A DNA stretch of 64,000 nucleotides. It comes from Erythroxylum novogranatense (taxonomy: Eukaryota; Streptophyta; Magnoliopsida; Malpighiales; Erythroxylaceae). Below the pieces are notes generated by a model that worked only from the letters and a program-made list of their open reading frames with translations, did not search any database and was not told the DNA's origin. The stretch lies in NCBI GenBank assembly GCA_029891385.1, contig CM057225.1:9242560-9306559 (forward strand), written 5' to 3'. The position numbers and the translations under genes are program-made. Shown here one piece after another: positions 33,251-44,399 of the stretch. Each line of letters opens with the position of its first letter. Within the stretch, counting starts at the first letter, position 1.

Positions 33251-34438
33251 AATATCTAATTGGATTGAGAGTGTTGTCCAATGGATTTGCTGTCGTTATC
33301 ATGGTTGACCTAATGGCAGCAGGACTCCATTCTGGGTGTGTATTTAGAAGAAATGCAGCAACGCCAGAAGAATGAGGACAAGCCAGTGATGTCCCAGAAA
33401 GCAAAGCAAAATTGCTCGACAAGTGTACATTTGCACCAATAACCATTTGGAATCCAAGAGGCTAAAACAAGTGTCCCTAAAGCCATTAAGTCCAGTTTTA
33501 AAATACATGGATAGCTTGGAGAAGGACCACTTGAAGTGTAAGAAGCTGCAATTGGTGTAGGTTTTGTACGCAACGAGTTCGCTGAAATTTTAGACTTACC
33601 ACAGGGTTTTTAGCAGTTGTGGCATAATGCGTAACTTGTTGAGCATCATTTGGGCTTATGACAACTCTGGGAACAGGAAAAGTGACACTTTCTAGGAATG
33701 TAGGTTCATCAGCCACAAATATAGCAACAAGCACTATATTTGACATACTAGCAATTGTGTTCTTTTGGATCCCCAAATCCTCAATGTCATCGCACAAGAT
33801 GATAGCTGATGGAGCTTGTGATAACAACTCAGTTAAGTTGCAAGCTGGCTAGGTCCTATCGTAGATAACAAGATGTTCATCTACAACGACACTTTCCGGG
33901 AATAGAGTCCACCCACTCATGGTTAGGCCATTGCCTAGAATCAATTCTCCAATAAAAGAACGGTCTACAGAGCCCGTAGCAATGGTTAACACCCAGGGTA
34001 TTCCATTATGCAAGATGCCTAGAGTTGGCCCGTAATTTCCTGCTGAAGATGACGCTAACACGCCCTTCTGCATAGCTGCAAATGAGGCAATTACTCTAGG
34101 ATCCTCATACAATGGCACCTCATCGAATCCCATAGAGATAGAAATCACAACGACACCATCAGCGATTGCTTGGTCCATTCCAGCAAGAACATCCGCTGCA
34201 TATCTTCCCTCATCCCACAACACCTTGTACATAGCCACCCTTGATGATCTTGGTGCCACACCCCTTGCGGTTCCAATAGCATAGCCATAGAATATAGCAT
34301 CTTTCCCAGCAGCAGTCTATGAAGTGTGAGGGCCATGGTTTTAGAGTATCTCTGGCTGAATTCATGCTGATGTTAATCCCAAGATTTGCAGCTAACGCAC
34401 CTTTGTTGAAATATCTAGCTCCAATTAACTTTGAATTT
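33251..34438 (-). pseudogene. Subtilisin-like protease (SBT), catalytic-domain part
   Basis: On the minus strand from 34438: KLIGARYFNKG, SARDT, then a frame-broken catalytic-His motif (H-G-P-H-T, near 34330). Next come [32 protein letters not shown] and SSAGNYGP with the oxyanion Asn (codon near 34035-34037), then a protease-associated domain (33500-33830). The sequence continues with TPIAASYTSSGPSPSYPCIL and [15 protein letters not shown] with the catalytic Ser (near 33387-33389), ending [14 protein letters not shown] at the Copia-A border. At least three frameshifts break it. The upstream part, with the signal peptide, I9 propeptide and catalytic Asp, is absent because element E interrupts at 34439. 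It is the same gene as 7571-8019. Confidence 0.92.
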
Positions 34439-35373
34439 GTAGCACCCCACTCCCGTAAGACCCGGACCCGACATCGATAGTGATATTTGAGTCTGTGCCC
34501 TGCGAGGGTGGCATGATACATCACTCAGTCAAATCATATCATAAAATTTTCCTTTAACACACACATACACTTACGTTACATGTACATTGCGGAAAACAAA
34601 ACTTGCAAAACATAGCCGGTAAATAAAGTGATGCCCACAAGGGTCCTCACATAAAAACATCAACACATAAATCAAAATCCTCACACTAATGCAGACGCAA
34701 CTGATCCCGTCCTCTTCTGTCTCACTGCGATCACTATACACCCGTTACCTAACGGGGTATTCTTTTGAGTCCTAGAAAATAATTACAAATTTTGGATGAG
34801 TTTTTGCAAACTCAATGAGTGACCATCGTCGATGGTCCGCTCACTCATGTACAGAAACATAATTCACAACTCTATCTATTTGATCTCATTTCACAGTTCA
34901 CATAGATCTAACTTTATCTTATAATACTTTTTCTCAAAGTTGCCCATTTACACAATTACAGAAATCTACACTCCAACATCCCATTTTTGATACCTACATA
35001 TTTCACTCACTGACTATTGATTATCATTGGCTGTGATCGAGTGCCTGAACTGTCCCATCGAAGGGCTCAATAATATCTGTCCCTTATCTAGTATTGGATA
35101 CAGGGCTCGATATACGACGAGCCTGAGGCTCTATACTGCTTATGAGTTCGAAGCTCATTCTCACACTTTGAGCTAAAAGCTCTGATCGGTGGCAACTCTA
35201 GTCGACAACCTAATATATATCATACAACGCTAGGCATATAACAATATGTCATACATTTTACAATTTGTTGTACTCCATGACTGATATCACATCAGTGTAT
35301 GGCATTTTGTCTGTCATTCAATCAAACATATCAATCAAATGCAGTAAATAGCACTTTTCAATTTATTTCAGTG

Positions 35374-35780
35374 TTGTGACCAAGCGCCTTTACTGTTCGT
35401 ATAAGGGCACATTAATCGTTGAGTCGTAAGCTCTGTAATTGTCCCAGTAAGGGCTCATTAATCATCGAGCCAGAGGCTCGGAACCTGTCCCATTAAGGGA
35501 TCATTAATCATCGAGCCAGAGGCTCAAAAACTGTCCCATTAAGGGCTCGTAAATCGTTGAGCTTGTAGCTCTAAAACTGTCCTATTAAGGGCTCATTAAT
35601 CGTTGAGCTTGTAGCTCTGAAACTGTCCCATTAAGGGCTTATTAATCGTTGAGCTTGTAGCTCTGAAACTGTCCCTTTAAGGGCTCATTAATCGCTGAGC
35701 TTGTAGCTCTGAAACTGTCCCATTAAGGGCTCATTAATCGTTGAGCTTGTAGCTCTGATCGGTGATCGCTTCGGTCACAA
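35374..35780 (-). repeat. 46-bp tandem array bracketed by TTGTGACC / GGTCACAA
   Basis: ATTAATC-type starts fall at 35411, 35457, 35503, 35549, 35595, 35641, 35687 and 35733, an exact 46-base period over eight copies. On the minus strand the unit reads AGCTCAACGATTAATGAGCC then CTTAATGGGACAG, clearly related to the 48-bp LARD unit. TTGTGACC at 35374-35381 and GGTCACAA at 35773-35780 enclose it. Confidence 0.92.
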
Positions 35781-36302
35781 CTATCACTAACTGATTTTGC
35801 GTTCATGTATGAACGGCATGTGCCACATTTCAATCACTTTATTAACGCATTCCTATATCACATTCATTTCCAATTCATCACAATCTAATAATTGATTCAC
35901 AATTTGTCGCATAAAAAACACATTCACTATTTTACATACCCATAACATTTTTATATCAAAACACTTCAATACTCCAGACCTTCTGTCCAGAGTTCACAAT
36001 CAACACTTAACACACCAATTTACTTCAGAGAAATTAAACTCACTGAACTATAACACAGAATAATTTGAGAAATGTCTAGGTCACTCACCTGGATTCTGCG
36101 CTAACGCCTGAAAGTCTCAGAAATATCTAGGGCTGACTTTCCAAATGCCCCTATCACAATTCAAACACTCTATTTTACACATTGCCCTTTCAGAAGAAGC
36201 TCAAGTAGCAATTTACAAAAATAAACGCATCATGCACTTTAGTGACATTCCCGACACTATCTCTATATTTCACCCTCAAGGTCTTCCTTAATAATCAGAA
36301 TT

Positions 36303-36307
36303 CAATC
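36303..36307. other. Target-site duplication of Tat (CAATC), left copy
   Basis: CAATC at 36303-36307 is repeated exactly at 57814-57818, next to the two LTR ends. The LTR of element E is continuous once the insert is removed. Confidence 0.95.
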
Positions 36308-36718
36308 TGGTCGGGTCGGTCGTATTGGGCCCAAACCCAATCATAGCGACCCGTGGGCCGATCGGTCCATCTTTTAAGGATCAGTCTCCCAGGCCCAGTC
36401 CACGCATCCGCGGCCCATTCGCAGGTGGAAGTCTCCCATGCATACGTAGAAACTTAAACCTAGCATCCGTTCCATATATAAGGTATAACTCTGCCATAAT
36501 AGAGGTACGTGATCATTAACCCTAATCTTCTCTGTTCACAGCGATTCTACCCACACCAAAAAGAACTGACTTGAGCATCGGAGGGGCTTATCGGGAAACA
36601 ACCCCCGACGTGCCTTTTTTATTTTGTAGGAACCTTCAAGTTAGAGCTCCCGGGAGAAGTAGAAAGCTCCATGGATCCGAATGGTAACATGCAACCTCGT
36701 CAGAACCAGACAGAACCA
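36308..36718 (+). repeat. 5' LTR of Tat
   Basis: Matches 57432-57813. It runs from TGGTCGG to CAGAACCA, with a TATA-like TATATAAG at 36475 conserved in the other copy. It is 411 bases against 382, mainly because of short indels in the first 100 bases. Confidence 0.92.
36475..36482 (+). promoter_or_regulatory. Candidate TATA box of Tat LTR
   Basis: TATATAAG in the context CCATATATAAGGTAT is identical in the 3' LTR (57570-57577), about 240 bases before the LTR end. Confidence 0.5.
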
Positions 36719-36737
36719 ATTGGCGCCCACCGTGGGG
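36719..36737 (+). other. Primer binding site of Tat
   Basis: ATTGGCGCCCACCGTGGGG directly follows the LTR. TGGCGCC followed by CACCGTGGGG is the usual primer site in Tat-group elements. I did not assign the tRNA. Confidence 0.85.
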
Positions 36738-37904
36738 TTCGACATCAGGACACCACGTCTAGAAATACGCAGATCAGTCAGGCGACAGTAACTAACCCTG
36801 ATTGTAACATCCCGTCACCGATGGGATGGGTACAGTTCATTGCATTCATATTTGGTATGCTCATGCATGATTTAGTTATGTATAATTGGCAATGATTGTA
36901 CAGGCATTCGTACGTAAATACATGTAAGACATATTTTCGGTTTGATTTGGATTTGGAGATGATTAGGGCATGTGCGATAAGTAGGTCAAAGTAGGCTCGA
37001 GAATTGAATTTGAGTCAGAAATCAAAGTTAGGAAATTGAATTATGAAATTGGAGTATACGATTATGAGTTTTCTATTTTTTAGGATTTATAGGAATTTTT
37101 CTGGAATTTTCGGAGCAATAGGTCTGGACCGAAAAATTGGTCAATGACTGGTTAATTGGATTTCCGGTTCCTAAATTGATTATCCGATGGCACAGACAGA
37201 TTAGAAATTTTATTCGAGGAATTAAGCTTTAGCCATTGGAATTCGGGAGAAATTAGAATTAGAAATTGAATCGAGGTGGTTCGGATTTGGCCTTATGGCA
37301 TTTAATTGCCAAACAAGCCTTATTAATCCTTTAATATATAAAGCTTAACCTTTGAAAGTTTTTCTCCACGATTTCTTCTTGCCTTTGACAGAAAATTCTT
37401 CTTTCTTCTTCCATCATCGTGGATCCTTCTTTGATTTGTTTCTAGGTTCTCTCTTGCTATTTTCTTCCTCTTCCATTCTTGAATCCCTCCTTGAGTTTGG
37501 TGTTGTAAAAGATAGAGATGGGTTTGGATTTTGGTGTTGCCGTGGGTGTCGTGGGTGTCGATTTGGCTTGAGACTTGGCTTATCTTGGTGATTTGGAAGG
37601 ATTAGAGCTTAATCAAGTAATTTCCTACTTATTTATATTTTAAATGGTTAGATTTGAGTTTGATTTGAGCAATGAATGAAGTTGTAAATAGTTTGAAAAT
37701 TTAGAAGTTTCGGAAGATAGGGTTAGGAGGATATTTGGTGATTTTGATTTTGGGTAATTGTTGAATAATGGTTATTTGGTGGAGCTAAACTTAGGAATGA
37801 GTTGTGTTAAGTGCAAAATGTTGTTTTGGAGTGTTTAAATGAAAAGGAATGGATTAAACCGATAACTGGGAATTTCGGTTTTCGGGCAATTCATGATTGC
37901 ATGC

Positions 37905-38105
37905 ACAGGCGCATTGAAGAACACGCCACAAGAAAGCAAGGCAGCTCAAGACGACGACGACGAGCGGGAAGAAGGCGCCATGAAGCTAGAGTGGCAAGAC
38001 GTTAGGACGACTGTGATGCATAATCATGATTTAAGGACGTTTGTTTCGCCATGCAAGGCGAAGAGAAAGGAGCTCGCCGCGGCGAGGGAGCTAGCGCCGT
38101 GGCGA
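37905..38105 (+). repeat. GC-rich island in the solo LTR
   Basis: CpG-rich words (ACGACGACGACGAGCGG, CTCGCCGCGGCGAGG, GCGCCGTGGCGAGG) stand out from the surrounding AT-rich LTR. Short frames through it (Arg/Ala-rich) are by-products. Confidence 0.7.
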
Positions 38106-38674
38106 GGAATGCTAAATTCCAAAAATATAAATTGGAGGTTTTAAAAATTGGGATTTAGGAATTTGACGATTCAATTGGATATGGATTGATTTCAATTTAG
38201 AGATTATGAATTCGGGATTTATAATTTGAGATCGGGAAATTCAGATTAGTGTCGGAAATGTCATAACATGTATAGTACGTACATTATTTGTTACATATGC
38301 ATCATTGAGCATTGGAATTGATACAATTAGTAATGTTAGTTATGTTTTGATTGTGATAGAGGTGCCAGTAGATCGTCGATTGTCCGACGTAGGCGAGACT
38401 TCCCGGCAGTAGCTTGGAAGTTCTCAGGTGAGTAACCTAGTTGGTTTCTCAACCTATATGTGTTACATTGTATGCAATTATGCCATGTGGAGTTAAGGAT
38501 GGATTCTATGTGTTTGTTTTGATTGATTTCGGACCACTGGTGTTCGAAATATTTGGACTGTGCTATAGAAGTGTAAATTGTGTATAAATTGTTTATAATT
38601 GGTTTCAAAGGGTGAAATATTGGAAATTGGATATGTGCATACATGCATAAAAGTATGATCAGATAAAGGCAGTT

Positions 38675-38833
38675 GGGACCGGTGCAGCCACCGTATCTAG
38701 AGCTTTAAGCTCAACGCACAGGGTCTAGTGCCCAACGATTTTCAGAGCTTTATGCTCAACGTATCAGGGCTTCAAGCCCAATGTTTTCAGGGCAAATGGC
38801 TCAACGTATATGAGCTCAGGCGCACGGTCACAA
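38675..38833 (+). repeat. Module block of the solo LTR
   Basis: Four to five imperfect units of AGAGCTTTA-GCTCAACG and CAGGG-CCCAACG type lie between GGGACCGGTGCAGCCACCG (38675) and CGGTCACAA (38825-38833). The flanking words match those around the LARD array (GACCGGAGCAGCCACCG ... CGGTCACAA). Confidence 0.8.
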
Positions 38834-39164
38834 CAACGAAAGAAAATGAAAGAGTCACATGTACATTACATAAAGGAATGTTCAAATGTGATTTGCATGA
38901 AAGGCGTATCGCCTTATAAATGTGAAATTGAATGCATGTGATTTCTGTTTGTGATATATGTACGATATTGTGTGATTGTTTGAATATGCATGAGTTGGGT
39001 GGACCATCGATGATGGTTTCTCACTGAGTTCGCAAACTCACCCAACATTGCATATATTTTTTTCAAGACAGCGATAGTTTGACTCCTAGCTCCAACAAGG
39101 AGACTTTTCCTCGCGTGTGTGTCTTGCCGCGAGAGGAGCATGGCCCATGTGTCGGTCACCGATC

Positions 39165-40120
39165 CAAGTGAATCACACGTTAATACAACACTTAAAAACA
39201 CAATAGAATGCACGAGAAGGGGGTTGAATTGTATTCCCTTTTGAATATCTTTTAGAATTACTTGTTAGAATTAAGATTCTTTATGTAATTTTATTAATCT
39301 CGATTGGTCAAACTTTTCAATGCTAAGTATATGAATAGTAAATAAAGATCAACTTTGAAACTAAAAGTGAGATAGAGAGAGAGTAGTAGACACGCAGATT
39401 TATCCTACTTCACCCCAAACCGTGGCTACGCCTAGTCCTCGAGTTTCTTCCGAGATTTCACTATCTCTTCAAACGTTACAAGATTCTTTCACGAGCCTCT
39501 TCAGTCTCTACAACCAAAGATTCTTTCACACTTAGCCTCCGCAGTTATCTGCATAACTTTTCTTTTCGAAAATATTTGAACACTCGCTACGTATGATAGC
39601 GTTAACCTAATTCGCACTTAATAATCGCCGCTTTGTGTAATTTTTCTCAAAACAAGAAGCACTTCGCCGACTTCGACTTATATTTATAGCCTTCGCCTCT
39701 AATCGCTTCTTGAATCTTGAATCTTGAATCTTTAAAGAAACGATTAATCGGTTGAGTTACGTAATTAACTCGAATCGACTCTTGCGCTCTGTTTTTTTAT
39801 GCGCTCAAGGCTCACGCTCAAGGCTCGCTTATTTCTGCGTCAGATCTACATTTGCGTCGCGTCTTTTATTGTCTTGTGTCATCTCGCGCTGCGTGTTGAC
39901 CTTTTACTTTGACAAACTTCGCCGTGTTTTGATTTGTCTGTAAATGCTCAGATCGACTTTTTCAACTTAGTCTGTGTCGACTTCGCTCAGATACGCCATC
40001 TTCGCCTGCCTCCGAATTCGCCTCAGATACGCCTGCGGATCGTTTTGTTTTTCTTGTATTTGATCTCACTATGTTTTTATACATCAAAATCATTTTATGT
40101 AAAGTCATGTTGACTTAACA
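39165..40120 (-). repeat. 3' LTR of Copia-D (minus-strand element)
   Basis: Matches 46902-47865. On the + strand it starts CAAGTGAATCACACG and ends TTGACTTAACA. The CAAG at the outer edge is shared by both copies, so I include it, though the canonical CA end would put the border at 39169. Confidence 0.9.
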
Positions 40121-40132
40121 ATCTCCCCTTTT
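40121..40132 (-). other. Polypurine tract of Copia-D
   Basis: On the minus strand AAAAGGGGAGAT directly precedes the LTR start TGTTAAGTC. Confidence 0.8.
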
Positions 40133-40217
40133 GAATATAACAACAAAACTTATCTTCTTCCTGCCTTAAATGCGTTGTGGTCACACCTTCTTCATCCAAC
40201 ATCCTCTCCTCTCTCGA

Positions 40218-42560
40218 TTATTTTCTTCTTTCCCGCTTCTCCCTATTTGTTATAATAAAAATGATTATCGATTCGTTCTTCAGCAGCTTCGCTATCATCT
40301 TCTTTAGATCATTCACCGCCTCCTTCATGTCATTAAGTTCACCACGTAATCTCATCGACTTCATCCGACGAAGAGGCTTGATCTTCGTCACGATGGAGGA
40401 GCGAAAGGAATTGTAGTAGTATAGGCATCGAGGATGGAGTGTAGTCTTCATTAATCTCAAAAGTCGGTGGACGAATGAATGTTGCAGCCTTCAGAAGATT
40501 TAGATCAAAAGGAACCGGCAAAGATCAACAACCGCCTTCCTTGTAAGGATAGGCATGTTCTTCGATAGATCGTGTATTAGACAAAGGGCTAATACGAAGA
40601 ACTCGCTCTAACAAGGAACTCAAGAATGTTCCTGCTTTTATACTTCCCCATCGGACAATCTTCCGTGACGATTTGTATGGTCTGCAGCTCGCTGATCTAG
40701 GTCTTGTGCGGTGAATGCATGCTTTATCAATTTTCCGTGACTTCTTTCGCAACTGACCATGGACAGATCATCATCAACATTATCTTCGTGAAATAATTTT
40801 GACTTTCCTTTGTAAAATCTTTTGGACACCTTGGTTGAATATCCGAACAATCTTTATCTCTCGTGTTCTCTGTGATTGGGAACATAGTACACGGCAAGGT
40901 GGACGCCTTGAGGATATGGCAAATGATCAAGAAGCCTCAAGGTATCGTAAAAGACTTTCTTTTCATTTAGTAACCGCCACGTGATACCATTAATCAACAT
41001 AGGTTGCACTAGAGCTACTATTTTCTTCACCGGTTCAACACCGATTATAATAGATTGCTCGATTGGTAATAACTTCTACCAATTTGATTTCCAGCCTATA
41101 TTTCCTCAAGAACTTCGGTAGTTATATACCTTCGCACTTGGTTCATCATCGCCTAAATCTAGTATCGCAGCTTGCTTCGGTTGTGTTCCTTAGAAGTCTC
41201 CCTGAACCGCCATTCTTCCGCTGGTTCCTCCTTTATAATGCCAGTGTCTAATGAACCGTGCTTTCATCCATCGGGTTCTTCTTGTTGAGTACTAGAATTT
41301 CTTGAACTGCATAATGCTCGCTTCGCTTCAACTTGAACAAGACGTTAGCCTCTTTTGTAGACTAACGCCTCGCAGCTGAGATGCTCTTCTTTTGACTAAC
41401 CTTCTTAGTCTTTTTCTCTCGCTTCGCTTAGTTTTGCTGATTTCTTCACAGAAATTTTCCTTAACAGATGTTGCTTTTCTTCCTCTCGCCTCTTTAGATC
41501 TTCGCCGATCCTCTTCGTATAGAGACTAAGGATCTTGTGGCTTTGGCGCACAAGATTTAGAAGTTTCTTTCGCCTTTGTTCTCGGCAATCTTCTCTTCCT
41601 GCTGCCTCGTAGTCCCGATTCTTCGAGATCTCTTCGCTTTCTTCACAACTTCGCCAAGAGACTTTCTCCTTGTCTCTTTGGCGACTTTGCTTTGCCCTCC
41701 GAGATTGACTTTCGCGACAAGAGGACTCACCATTTTCATGAGAGGTCTCCCTAGCACTCTCCTTAATTCTAAGAAGAGGCGATTTGATACTTACAAATGA
41801 TTGAGAACTTGAGACAGAGTCTTCTTCAATATACGCTCCCCTCGTTCTTGGTTTCTTTCAAGAACCGACGTGATCTTTGTCTCATCAGATTCGCACTCAT
41901 TCGCCGAATAGTATGAGCATCAATCTTGCTCTTCATCGAACAGTTCGCCTTATACCTAGTGCGCATTTAACATCGGATTCCATAAAGATCCTCATCAAAA
42001 TCATACCATAAGGATAACTCGAAGTTTCCTTTAACCCTTAACCATATAGGAAAGATTAAGAAGGGTAGATCTATAGATTTCGATTGAGAAGAAAGAATAC
42101 CATTATTCGCCTAAAGTAGTCACCAAATGCCTTGAACCAACTCTAGGAAGAATGCAATTGAACAGATTGCATGCGGAACCACGCCTTTGGAATCGATTTG
42201 ATGTCTTCCTTCTCTTGAATCATTTGTGCCATAGAGTCGCCTCTTGACATCTTCTTCTTTCATTCCAATCGAGGACATCCATCCGCCTTGTAGACAGCTT
42301 TTCACCAACGGATGGGCAATCGCCATTTTCCTTATCAAACTTTGTGACAATAATCGATATTCTATCCACAGAGGATACAATAGTTTCTTCAATCGACGAG
42401 CGCTCTTCCGTAACTCATATACCTCATTTATATAGACAGGTTCTTGTATCTGAAAGAAGTTCTTCTAGCCAGCTTTTATAATCTCAAGTTCTACATCCAA
42501 GTCGTCACCCCTTAGTGATTCAAAGTTCACAAGTCTTCCATAAATCATTGTTGCTTCCAT
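40218..42560 (-). pseudogene. Copia-D extra ORF downstream of pol
   Basis: A start at 42560 opens a frame with GRLVNFESLRGDDLDVELEI, then one stop, then KNFFQIQEPVYINEV. It continues in 42392-42120 with IRKMAIAHPLV and EEDVKRRLYGTND. After further breaks it ends in a basic coiled-coil-like segment (40460-40218, RGELNDMKEAVNDLKKMIAK). It is not gag or pol. The layout resembles the extra protein found at this place in Sireviruses and the domain known as 'putative plant transposon protein'; that assignment is from memory. No transmembrane or envelope feature is visible. Function is unknown. Confidence 0.6.
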
Positions 42561-42824
42561 TGTATAGAGCGAAAGATTATCTTCTGGAAAGCTTTTGAGT
42601 GAGAAGATTTTGAGAGAATTGGTAAAGTAGAAATGAACCGTCAGAGATGATAAAAGACTGCTATAATATCATCTTCGCCTACTTATAGGGTTATGGATCG
42701 ATGGTTTCTAATCATTAAGAACCTCGAGTTTATCGATATTTCCTCCAAAATCTTCCTTGTGAGAAAAGTTACCACCAGAACTCATCGTGTATAACGCCGT
42801 TAGTTTTCACGTTATTTTAGCCTA

Positions 42825-43470
42825 ACCGCCATTTAGCATCACCATATTGAGATTGCGCCTTATCTTCTTAAAACGCTCTTCACTCGGTGGTTTAGTGAAG
42901 ATGTCCGCCTATCAAGCTCGTTTAACGAACTTTAGAAGCACCACCTTCTCTCGAACGTAGTCTCTCGTGAAATGATGTTTGACTTCTATATGCTTTACTC
43001 GAATGTCAATTGATTCTTTGACAGTTTATCAGACCGGTGTTGTCGCAATAAATTGGAATCTCCTCCTCCTTAATCGAATAGTCTTCAAGTCGATACTTGA
43101 TCCACGCGTCTCGTGAACAAAGAACTTCTGGCGCATATGTATTCGCTTCACGTTGATAGAGCAATTGAGCTTTGTCTCTTGCGTGACCAGAGACTAGATT
43201 TCTCCAAGAAAGTGACATCCTCCACTTGTGCTCTTTCTTTCGATTCTATCTCCCAGATAGTCCGCATCACAAGATCCGATTAACTCAAATCTTTACCTTT
43301 CTCAAACATTAAGCAAAGATCAAGAGTACCGTGAGATATCTCAAAATTCTTTAACAAAGAAGAAATGAGACTCTCTAGATCGGCTTGAAATCTTGCACAC
43401 AAGCATACACCGAATGTAATATCGGTTCTACTTGTCAGAAGATACAATAAAGAACCGATCATCCTCTATA
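42825..43470 (-). pseudogene. Copia-D connection and RNase H domain
   Basis: On the minus strand 43462-43280 reads MIGSLLYLLTSRTDITFGVC and LCARFQADLES. The next piece (43218-43006) gives WIKYRLEDYSIKEEEIPIYC and DNTGLINC, which holds the last catalytic Asp. The polyprotein end (VKHHF, then ADIFTKPPSEERF and a C-terminal tail) can be followed to about 42830. The family signature fits SIRE-type copia. Frameshifts occur between all blocks. Confidence 0.8.
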
Positions 43471-43499
43471 TAGGTTTGATCCACCTTCTTACCAAGTTC

Positions 43500-44240
43500 A
43501 TCTTTCGACAAAAGGTTTGAAGGATGCATCGGAGTTGCCATTGGCTTCACATTATTCATGTCAAACTTATTCAAAGAACTCTTTCACATACTACATTGAT
43601 GAATGAAGATCTTCTTGGTCCGCTTAACTTGCAACCCAAGAAAGAACTTTAATTCACCCATCATACTCATTTCAAATTCTCTTTCATTAGTCTCTCAAAC
43701 TTTAAACACAACTCTTTTTAGTAGCACCAAAGATAATATCATCAACGAGATCCATTTAAGATAAAATCATTACAAAACTCTTCAAAGAGCGCCTTATCAA
43801 CTTGACCTCTCGCTAAAACCATTTTCTATTAAGAAGGTACTCGACGATCATACCAAGCTCTAGGGCTTGCTTTAGGCAGATAAGGCTTTGTGAAGTCTAT
43901 AGACATAACTGGATTTTAACATCTTCAAAGCCGGAGGTTGTTTCACATAGACTTCTTCGCCTATAAAGCCATTCGTAAATGCACTCTTAACATCCATCTG
44001 AAACAACTTTATATCGTGACAGATTGCATATGCCAACAAAATCCTTATAGCTTCAAGTCTCGCCATCGAGCATATGTTTCGTTGTAGTCATTCCTTCTGC
44101 CGATTGTAACCTTGTGCTACTAATCCGCCTTGTTACGACTCACTCTTCCCGATTCGCCTAACTTATTCTTGAAAACCCATCTTGTTCCTATAATGGATTT
44201 TTAGAGGTTTTGGAACCAAGGACCGACATTATTCCTTGTG
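43500..44240 (-). pseudogene. Copia-D reverse transcriptase
   Basis: ARLEAIRILLAYA and QMDVKSAFTNGFIGEEVYVK lie within 44066-43872 and keep the first catalytic Asp. Upstream, a K-W-V-F-K-type lead-in is readable near 44160-44190. The region expected to hold the YVDD loop (about 43730-43760) reads in a broken frame as a DIIFG-like relic. No uninterrupted RT is encoded. Confidence 0.75.
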
Positions 44241-44399
44241 AATTGGTTCATCTTTTCTTGCATGGCTAACACCCAAGCTTCGCTCTCAAGAGCTTCTCAA
44301 CCTTCTTAGGTTCTACTTCGTAGATAAAAGCTACATTAGCTTCTCGTCTAATCGACCTTGTCCTAACTCCTTCTCGGGTCTCACCGATAATTAACTCTT

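Noticed and set aside
36671..36895. 74-codon ORF starting in the Tat LTR and crossing the primer site
   Set aside because: It runs over the LTR border and into the inserted solo LTR at 36803, so it cannot be an original gene.
37811..38144. Arg/Ala-rich ORFs in the solo LTR
   Set aside because: They are produced by the GC-rich island, and no homologue-like motif is seen.
40218..42560. Calling the Copia-D extra ORF an envelope gene
   Set aside because: There is no signal peptide, transmembrane helix or glycoprotein-like feature; position alone is not enough.
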